A DNA stretch of 8,921 nt from Gammaproteobacteria bacterium (GTDB lineage: Bacteria; Pseudomonadota; Gammaproteobacteria; Pseudomonadales; Azotimanducaceae): assembly GCA_027295975.1 (NCBI GenBank), contig JAPUJX010000012.1, positions 1-8,921 on the forward strand. The letters run 5' to 3'. The position numbers were made by a program, and so were the translations under genes. The notes beneath the pieces were generated by a model. The model was not told the origin of the DNA. It saw only the letters and a program-made list of their open reading frames with translations, and made no database searches. Positions within the stretch are counted from its first letter, which is position 1. Every line of letters starts with the position of its first letter. Of the stretch, positions 1 through 5,019 are shown one piece after another.

Positions 1-186
1 TGAGCCCCGCCGAATGAAGCGAATTGACCGCTTCGGGCAACTTCGTGAAATGAGGGTATCCCGGAGGGACCAGGGCGGGCATCCATCGGAGTACCCCACC
101 CTCCGGTCCTACGGATCACCAAAACACCCCCCAAGCCCAAACCTGCAGCCTAGTCTAAAGCCCGGATCTTCATTAGACTCTTACCG
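1..186. other. Upstream leader or intergenic stretch with inverted repeats
   Basis: No convincing gene lies here; the short open frame through it has no family character. Two dyads are visible. GAAGCG (16-21) faces CGCTTC (29-34) across a 7-nt loop. CCGGAGGG (61-68) faces CCCTCCGG (99-106) across 30 nt that contain further G-run/C-run complementarity. Neither is followed by a T-tract, so neither is a clear intrinsic terminator. Because they precede the channel operon, a structured 5' leader is possible, but I recognise no riboswitch class. The first three bases, TGA, could be the stop codon of a gene to the left; this cannot be decided from the window. Confidence 0.4.
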
Positions 187-879
187 GTGTCTCCCTTGAC
201 TGATACCAATTTGGTTTTTCGGGCGTTGATTGTCCTGGGCCTTATCGGCTTCGGTTTTTACCTGGTCGCCGAACGGGGCCTGGTAACGCTCGCCCTCAAC
301 GCCGACAAAAGCTACATCTCCTACGTCATTCTCGGCCTTTACGTACTCGCAAGCGGCCACTGGTTATGGCTTGCCTACACGCTGACATCGGAACGGCGGC
401 GCTTCGCAAGTCTCGAGTCGGAGCTTGCGGCAGGCGAGTTCGAGTTACCGGGTGACATGCACGAAACACCTCCCGAAGCAGGACTCCTCGAAGAGTTCCT
501 GGCAAACCTCAAAAAGAAGACGGACGGAGATCCGAGTGCGCTGCTGACAGCGTTCGGAGATGAACTCGCCAATCGGCATGCGTTGGGGCAGTTTGCCAGC
601 GACGTACTGTTGAAGCTTGGCCTGCTCGGTACGATTGTAGGCTTCATCCTCATGTTGATCCCGGTTGGAGAGATTGAGCAGTTCGATCCGAGTCTGATGC
701 AGCAACTCCTGAGTTCGATGAGCAGTGGTATGGCCGTGGCCCTCTATACGACATTGGCGGGTCTCATCACGAGTACATTGCTGAAGCTCCAGTACCATAT
801 CCTCGATGCCTCCGCAGCCGAGCTTGCCACTCGGCTCGCTGTGCTCACAGACGTTCACCTCAGCCGCGATGCGACATAA
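187..879 (+). CDS. MotA/TolQ/ExbB-like proton channel family protein
   Basis: A 230-residue inner-membrane protein. Hydrophobic segments lie at about residues 9-27, 43-66, 142-161 and 181-203. The last two carry the family signature: LGLLGTIVGF in the third segment, and a polar-then-hydrophobic ALYTTLAGLITSTLL in the fourth, with the conserved Thr pair at 188-189. A charged, probably cytoplasmic loop of about 75 residues separates segments 2 and 3. In TolQ, ExbB and MotA these helices surround the single helix of a TolR/ExbD/MotB partner and conduct protons to drive work in the envelope. The next gene supplies such a partner and overlaps this one by 11 nt. The start is GTG at 187 with no good Shine-Dalgarno; TTG at 196 is an alternative. 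Membership of the superfamily is secure; the physiological role is unknown, and no tonB, pal or flagellar gene is visible. Confidence 0.85.
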   Translation: MSPLTDTNLVFRALIVLGLIGFGFYLVAERGLVTLALNADKSYISYVILGLYVLASGHWLWLAYTLTSERRRFASLESELAAGEFELPGDMHETPPEAGLLEEFLANLKKKTDGDPSALLTAFGDELANRHALGQFASDVLLKLGLLGTIVGFILMLIPVGEIEQFDPSLMQQLLSSMSSGMAVALYTTLAGLITSTLLKLQYHILDASAAELATRLAVLTDVHLSRDAT

Positions 880-1486
880 CTATTATCGGCAAACCGAGTC
901 GACCGACGCGTTTACCGACCTGTTGTTCAATGCGCTGTTGGGGTTTGTTTTCATGTTTGTCGCGGCCTTTTCGCTCATGGGTGACCCCACCAAATCAGGG
1001 AATGTGGAGAGCAAAGCGGAAGTGCTGATTACCGTGCGCTGGGCCGACCGGCATCCGGACGATGTTGATACGCTTGTGGAAGATCCCCAGGGCAACCTCG
1101 TCTGGTACCACAACCGCGATACCGGGCTCATGCATCTGGATCGTGACGATCGGGGGCTGTTTCAGGATCGGGTGATGCTCGATGGCGTTGAGGTGTCGAA
1201 TCCCATCAACCAGGAAACCGTGACCTTGCGCGCGTTGAAGCCGGGTGAATACGTGGTAAACGTGCTTCATTATCAATCGAACTACAAAAAGCCGTTGCCT
1301 GTTTCTATAAAGGTTGAGAAGCTCAACCCCTCCGTTTCGCTCGTCTATTACGGCATTCGGGAACTCACTGGCGTGGGGAATGAACAGACAGCGGTGCGTT
1401 TTACTATCGGCGCGAACGGCGAAGTGACTGGTACTAACGAGCTCAGGAAGCCGCTACTCGTGAAAGCGGTCAACTCCAAAAAATGA
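869..1486 (+). CDS. ExbD/TolR-like single-pass protein with periplasmic YfaP/DUF2135-like domain
   Basis: The ATG at 869 overlaps the channel gene by 11 nt, giving 205 residues; an upstream frame extension to 806 runs inside the channel gene and is not expected to be coding. The N-terminus has a short cytoplasmic tail, then DLLFNALLGFVFMFVAAF (residues 17-34). An Asp at the start of a single membrane helix matches the proton-carrying Asp of ExbD, TolR and MotB. The remaining roughly 165 residues should be periplasmic. From about 65 to 135 they carry DVDTLVEDPQGNLVWY, an Asp-rich LDRDDRG stretch and LKPGEYVVNVLHYQ. These recall the YfaP/DUF2135 beta-sandwich pattern (DVDLHV-DP-G, then Asp-rich, then GxYxVxVHYY). 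That likeness is from memory of the family and is inference. I see no peptidoglycan-binding OmpA-like domain, so this is not MotB. Probable partner of the preceding channel subunit. Confidence 0.72.
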   Translation: MRHNYYRQTESTDAFTDLLFNALLGFVFMFVAAFSLMGDPTKSGNVESKAEVLITVRWADRHPDDVDTLVEDPQGNLVWYHNRDTGLMHLDRDDRGLFQDRVMLDGVEVSNPINQETVTLRALKPGEYVVNVLHYQSNYKKPLPVSIKVEKLNPSVSLVYYGIRELTGVGNEQTAVRFTIGANGEVTGTNELRKPLLVKAVNSKK

Positions 1487-2055
1487 CCGGCACCGTGATC
1501 ATACTGACGCTGGCCTATGTGGGTGTAGCGGCTTTGTTGTTGAACTTGAATCTTGGCGCCGCCATTCGCTTGGGCTGGAGCGTCAAGCTGGGCGCCATCG
1601 TGCTCGTTACCGGACTTTATGTGGCGGCTTGGGTTGGGCACAATGGTCTGCTGGGGTGGCCGACCAGTGAGCGGATGCCGGAAGATTTTCGCCTGCACTG
1701 GATCACCGTGACCGAGCCTGACAAGGTGACAGGCGCCGATGGCAGCATTTTCTTCTGGGTGCGGATCCTGGACGAAGCAGGATTGCCCCATGGTGATCCG
1801 CGCGCCTATCGAATGCCCTGGGATGAGGAAACGGCGGAGGCGGCGCAAGCCGCATTGGAGCAGCTGGAAGGCGGACAACCACTCAATGGCCGGATGAGTC
1901 GACAAGCCATCGATCCCGATGCCGAAATAACGCCGGAAGAAGGCAGGGACTATGCGGGGAATGACGGCGCATCCGGCGTCGGAGAGCGTCCGCAATTCGA
2001 GTTCGTTCGGGTGTTGCCCCCGACGTTGCCGGCAAAAGCCCTGCCCCGGGAGTGA
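1483..2055 (+). CDS. Two-helix membrane protein of unknown function, third gene of the channel operon
   Basis: A 190-residue protein whose ATG overlaps the previous stop in an ATGA (1483-1486), indicating translational coupling. Two hydrophobic helices occupy about residues 3-25 and 32-53 and are followed by a soluble, probably periplasmic region. That region contains GADGSIFFWVRILDE (84-98), then GDPRAYRMPWDEETAEAAQA (104-123), a predicted amphipathic helix, and a low-complexity acidic tail. I do not recognise a named family. Strict overlap with the two channel-type genes argues that it is a third subunit or assembly factor of the same complex. It ends only 16 nt from the convergent stop codon of the PQQ dehydrogenase, and no hairpin terminator is evident in that gap. 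Confidence 0.72.
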   Translation: MTGTVIILTLAYVGVAALLLNLNLGAAIRLGWSVKLGAIVLVTGLYVAAWVGHNGLLGWPTSERMPEDFRLHWITVTEPDKVTGADGSIFFWVRILDEAGLPHGDPRAYRMPWDEETAEAAQAALEQLEGGQPLNGRMSRQAIDPDAEITPEEGRDYAGNDGASGVGERPQFEFVRVLPPTLPAKALPRE

Positions 2056-2071
2056 CCCGAAACTACGGAAT

Positions 2072-4285
2072 TTACTGCAGCCAGGTGAACCTCGCTCCCT
2101 CCTGATTGCCGAGTGCCATCTCGCGGTCCTCGTGGGCTCTTGCCCGCACATAGTGGTGAATACGCTCTACATCCTCGACGGCGAGAGAATCGTCAAAAGC
2201 CGCCATGCCGTTCGCGGATAACGTGCCTTCCAGCACGATCTGGTTGAACGACCCATGAGCCTCTTCGGTCATGCGTCTCAGGTCTTTTATCGAACCGCCG
2301 GAGCGGACCACGAGTCCGTGGCAGAGGACACAATATGTGTTGAACAATATTTCGCCTCTAGCGACTTCCTCATCCGATACTCCAGCCAGGACCTGCTCGG
2401 GAATTGTATCGTCCACGACCGTTGGGGCCGGTAGTGTTCCCGTGCCGCCGAGCTTGAAAACGAGCATCCGTCCATAGTTGCCATAGGTGAGCGATGCCGG
2501 GTTCGGCACCGGATCGAGCGGCGCGCCCGCGAAAAGGTCGCCACCACCGGTGCCAGTCAGGATCGAGACGTACTGCACGCCGTCAATCTCGAAGGTTATG
2601 GGCGGGGCGAGCATGGAGGTATATGTGTTGAACTGCCACAGTGCTTCGCCGGTTTCTTTGTCATAGGCGCTCAGAATCCCGAGCGCGTCACCCTGAAAAA
2701 CCAGCCCCCCCGCAGTGCCGAGCACCCCACCGTTCCAATAGTGAGGAATTTCGACCACCCAGCGTTCCTCTCCGGTCAGCGGATCAAATGCCTTGAGGTA
2801 TCCTTTGGGTGTGGGCTGAGTTGTTATGTTGTTGACAAATAGCTGAACGAGGGTACCAAAAGCGATACCGAGGTTCATGCTGCCTGGATTACGTTTGTAC
2901 AGGCCCGTCTGCTTCCACTCTTCAGCCATGCCATAAATCAGCGGGTTGTCCTGAACCGGCAGATAGACGAGTCCCGCGTCGACGTCCACCGACATCGCCT
3001 GCCAGTTGTGGGCGCCCAGTGGGCCAGGGAGAACCCATTTCTCTTTCTCGAGGTAGTCGAGTTCCGGATTTTCCACCGGCCGTCCCGTCTCGAGATCTAC
3101 ATGCGTTGCCCAGTTGACCGTCGCGAAGGGGTGCGCCCGCAGGAGTTCGCCGTCGGAGCGGTCGATCACGTAGAAGAATCCATTTTTAGGAGCCTGCAGA
3201 AGCACCTTGCGCAGGGTGCCGTCCACCTCCATCTCGGCAAGCGCCATGTCCTGCACGGCGGTGTAATCCCAGTTGTCCCCCGGCGTTGTCTGGTAATACC
3301 AGTTCATGCTGCCCGTATCGGCGTCAAGCGCCACGATGGACGAGAGCACGAGATTGTCGCCCCCACCGGGTGAGCGGATAACGCGTGTCCAGGGTGAGCC
3401 GTTGCCAACGCCGAGATAAACCTGGTTGAAATCCGGGTCGTAGACGATGGAGTTCCAGACGGTTCCACCGCCGCCGATTTTCCACCACTCTCCGCCTTTC
3501 CAGGTTTCGGCCGCCATCTCCATCTCAGGATGTTCGAAGGGTAGCGATGGATCTCCTGGAACGGTGTAAAAACGCCAGACTTGTTCTCCGGTTTCCGCAT
3601 CGTAAGCGGTAACATAACCACGAACACCAAATTCCGCACCACCGTTGCCAATGAAAACCTTACCGCCCGCGGCTCGAGGTGCACCGGTAATCGTGTAAAA
3701 GCGATCGTGATCGATAATGGTATCGACCTCCCAGACGAGTGAGCCGGTGGCGGCATCCAGAGCGATCAAACGGCCGTCGAGGCTCCCCACATAAACCCGG
3801 CCCTTGTAGACGGCAACGCCACGGTTCACCACGTCGCAACATGCCCGCCGCCCCACTTCGCCCGGCACCTTGGGATCGTACGTCCATTTGATCTCACCGG
3901 TGGTGGCTTCCATGGCAAAAACCCTGCTCCAGGCACTGGTGAAAAACATGATCCCGTCTACCACGATGGGTGTGGCCTCCTGGGCACGGTTCGTCCCCAT
4001 ATCGCGATACCAGGCTAGCCCGAGATCTGCGACGTTCTCACGGTTGATCTGGGTCAAGGGCGAGAACCGTTGTTCTTCATAGGTGCGCCCGTAAGCCAGC
4101 CAGTTACCCGGTTCGCTTGCGGCGTTGTTGATCCGCGCGTCGTCGATCAAGCCGATGGTGGGAACAACCTTCGTGGTTTCCGGTGCAGTTGCTGGTTGTG
4201 CTGGCTGCGGTTTCCGGTCCGTGGTTACAAAGTAGATCAGTACCGCGATTGTTATTGCGACAATCGTCAAGATTAGTGCACGCAT
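2072..4285 (-). CDS. PQQ-dependent alcohol dehydrogenase with C-terminal cytochrome c (quinohemoprotein, periplasmic)
   Basis: A 737-residue protein. The frame is open to 4444, but ATG 4285 follows a good AGGGGGGA Shine-Dalgarno and begins a hydrophobic export or anchor segment (MRALILTIVAITIAVLIYFV). Residues about 60-620 form the eight-bladed propeller. Visible landmarks are the vicinal disulfide Cys149-Cys150 (ACCD), the metal ligands Glu218 (GAEFG) and Asn295 (GVGN), the WDY catalytic Asp340, and Lys367. The position two after the catalytic Asp is Thr342, not Asp; XoxF-type lanthanide enzymes have Asp there, so a calcium enzyme is predicted. Residues about 635-720 are a heme c domain with CVLCH (652-656) and a possible axial Met694. 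This is the architecture of type II quinohemoprotein alcohol dehydrogenases, which oxidise alcohols in the periplasm and pass electrons to cytochromes or azurin. The substrate cannot be deduced. No PQQ biosynthesis genes are in the window. Confidence 0.93.
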   Translation of the reverse strand: MRALILTIVAITIAVLIYFVTTDRKPQPAQPATAPETTKVVPTIGLIDDARINNAASEPGNWLAYGRTYEEQRFSPLTQINRENVADLGLAWYRDMGTNRAQEATPIVVDGIMFFTSAWSRVFAMEATTGEIKWTYDPKVPGEVGRRACCDVVNRGVAVYKGRVYVGSLDGRLIALDAATGSLVWEVDTIIDHDRFYTITGAPRAAGGKVFIGNGGAEFGVRGYVTAYDAETGEQVWRFYTVPGDPSLPFEHPEMEMAAETWKGGEWWKIGGGGTVWNSIVYDPDFNQVYLGVGNGSPWTRVIRSPGGGDNLVLSSIVALDADTGSMNWYYQTTPGDNWDYTAVQDMALAEMEVDGTLRKVLLQAPKNGFFYVIDRSDGELLRAHPFATVNWATHVDLETGRPVENPELDYLEKEKWVLPGPLGAHNWQAMSVDVDAGLVYLPVQDNPLIYGMAEEWKQTGLYKRNPGSMNLGIAFGTLVQLFVNNITTQPTPKGYLKAFDPLTGEERWVVEIPHYWNGGVLGTAGGLVFQGDALGILSAYDKETGEALWQFNTYTSMLAPPITFEIDGVQYVSILTGTGGGDLFAGAPLDPVPNPASLTYGNYGRMLVFKLGGTGTLPAPTVVDDTIPEQVLAGVSDEEVARGEILFNTYCVLCHGLVVRSGGSIKDLRRMTEEAHGSFNQIVLEGTLSANGMAAFDDSLAVEDVERIHHYVRARAHEDREMALGNQEGARFTWLQ

Positions 4286-4418
4286 GGTGGTCCCCCCTGT
4301 AGGCCAGCGATGATAACGCCGTACCGGGACGTTGGCACCTGGTGCTCCGACTTTATCCCTATCCGCGTTGGGATTTTTATCATAGTCTCCCTTTTTTGTC
4401 GGGTAAGAGAGAGTTCCC
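4286..4418. promoter_or_regulatory. Divergent promoter region between the PQQ dehydrogenase and VOC genes
   Basis: The two start codons face away from each other across 133 bp, so both promoters are expected here. Visible elements are an 11-bp palindrome GCACC-T-GGTGC at 4335-4345, an operator-like dyad, and ATCCC (4355-4359) facing GGGAT (4370-4374). On the minus strand TATGAT (4384-4379) is a fair -10 box, with a poor -35 (TTACCC) 16 bp upstream. On the plus strand AAGAGAGAG just before ATG 4419 is a plausible ribosome binding site. Promoter placement is inference; the region itself is well defined by its neighbours. Confidence 0.4.
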
Positions 4419-4823
4419 ATGGCGGAAGAAATTCCGAGCATCATTCATCATGTATCGGTTGGAACCAACAACTACGAAGCAGCCACGGCTTTCTACGACA
4501 AGGTGTTGGCCACCATCGGTGTCGGGAGGATTTTCGACATCCCGGGGGTGGCTGTGGCTTATGGGAAACAGTTTCCGGAATTCTGGGTTCAAAAGCCCGC
4601 CGATGGACAACCAGCAGACACCGCCAACGGTGTCCACTTCGGTTTTATTGCCCCGTCGAAAGATGCCGTAAAAGCTTTTTACGCCGCGGCTATCGAAGCA
4701 GGCGGTAGCGACGATGGCGAACCCGGACCGCGCCCTGACTATGGCCCCGACTATTATGGCGCCTTCGTTCGCGATCTCGATGGTCACAAGATCGAAGCCG
4801 CCATCGTCACCGGTGTACCCTGA
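4419..4823 (+). CDS. VOC superfamily (glyoxalase/bleomycin-resistance fold) protein
   Basis: A 134-residue cytosolic protein of the size of a single-chain VOC family member with two beta-alpha-beta-beta-beta modules. The first module opens with IIHHVSVGTNNYEAATAFYD (residues 8-27), the usual HxxxxVxDxxxSxxFY pattern. The second contains GVHFGFIAPSKDAVKAFYAA (71-90) and ends with FVRDLDGHKIEAAI. Likely metal ligands are His11 (or His10), His73 and Glu126, all present, so a metal-dependent enzyme is possible. VOC members include glyoxalase I, extradiol dioxygenases and fosfomycin or bleomycin resistance proteins; this sequence does not distinguish them. The ATG follows an AG-rich Shine-Dalgarno. 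It is transcribed divergently from the PQQ dehydrogenase and ends with TGA, showing that UGA is a stop in this genome. Confidence 0.85.
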   Translation: MAEEIPSIIHHVSVGTNNYEAATAFYDKVLATIGVGRIFDIPGVAVAYGKQFPEFWVQKPADGQPADTANGVHFGFIAPSKDAVKAFYAAAIEAGGSDDGEPGPRPDYGPDYYGAFVRDLDGHKIEAAIVTGVP

Positions 4824-4849
4824 GATTGGAGTGCGAGAGGGACACCGCC

Positions 4850-5002
4850 ATACGGCTGATATTGCGACGATTGCGCATATTGCGGCGATTGCGCATATTG
4901 CGGCGATTGCGCGATACCCGGCTGTTCTGCTGGGTGGTTTTAGGACTCTTTGGTTGCTCCGTCGAGCCCCTCGAGTCAGACGGGACTGAGCGAACCGACT
5001 GA
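4850..5002 (+). other. Out-of-frame lipoprotein signal peptide, probable original N-terminus of the M1 aminopeptidase
   Basis: In the frame whose codons start at 4850, 4907 and 4940, the translation ends with the repeat-coded LRRLRI units. It then reads RDTRLFCWVVLGLFGC followed by SVEPLESDGTERTD and a TGA at 5000-5002. Arg-rich n-region, hydrophobic core and LFGC lipobox (Cys codon 4955-4957) make a textbook lipoprotein signal. The aminopeptidase frame is one base off. Read upstream of its GTG it gives ANRLNNLRYEV after a TGA at 4987-4989, and NLRYEVSIDL is the expected start of an M1 domain. One missing base between roughly 4958 and 5000 would join them. A GAGAGG Shine-Dalgarno (4835-4840) sits 9 nt before ATA 4850 in this frame, perhaps a former ATG; TTG codons at 4826, 4862 and 4907 are alternatives. 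Confidence 0.55.
4861..4914 (+). repeat. Six tandem 9-bp units of form ATTGCGNNN (three 18-bp periods)
   Basis: The units are ATTGCGACG, ATTGCGCAT, ATTGCGGCG, ATTGCGCAT, ATTGCGGCG and ATTGCGCGA, so the middle part has an exact 18-bp period. Being a multiple of three, the array preserves frame. In the frame of the downstream lipoprotein signal it reads as repeated LRRLRI, and in the frame of the aminopeptidase as repeated IAHIAA. It lies directly before a hydrophobic signal-peptide core, so it may be an expanded Arg-rich n-region. Such short repeats are prone to slippage. Confidence 0.85.
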
Positions 5003-5019
5003 ATAATCTGCGTTATGAG

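Noticed and set aside
187..2055. Zorya-type anti-phage system (ZorA/ZorB)
   Set aside because: The channel protein has only 230 residues without the long ZorA coiled-coil tail, the partner lacks an OmpA-like peptidoglycan-binding domain, and no ZorC, ZorD or ZorE effector follows.
1348..2151. 267-residue minus-strand open frame opposite the channel operon
   Set aside because: It is a shadow: composition is Arg/Gln/His-rich, no domain is recognisable, and it overlaps two well-supported plus-strand genes and the dehydrogenase end.
4286..4444. 53-residue N-terminal extension of the PQQ dehydrogenase
   Set aside because: The extension is polar and unlike a signal, whereas ATG 4285 has a strong Shine-Dalgarno and begins directly with the export segment.
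4714..4989. Separate 91-residue plus-strand protein with IAHIAA repeats
   Set aside because: Its first third lies inside the VOC gene in another frame and the rest is repeat plus Arg-rich sequence; the alternative frame gives a much better signal peptide.
4987..4989. UGA before the aminopeptidase as a second selenocysteine codon
   Set aside because: The residues before it (RRAPRVRRD) are not a redox motif, no Cys is expected at that place in M1 peptidases, and the lipoprotein signal lies in a different frame.
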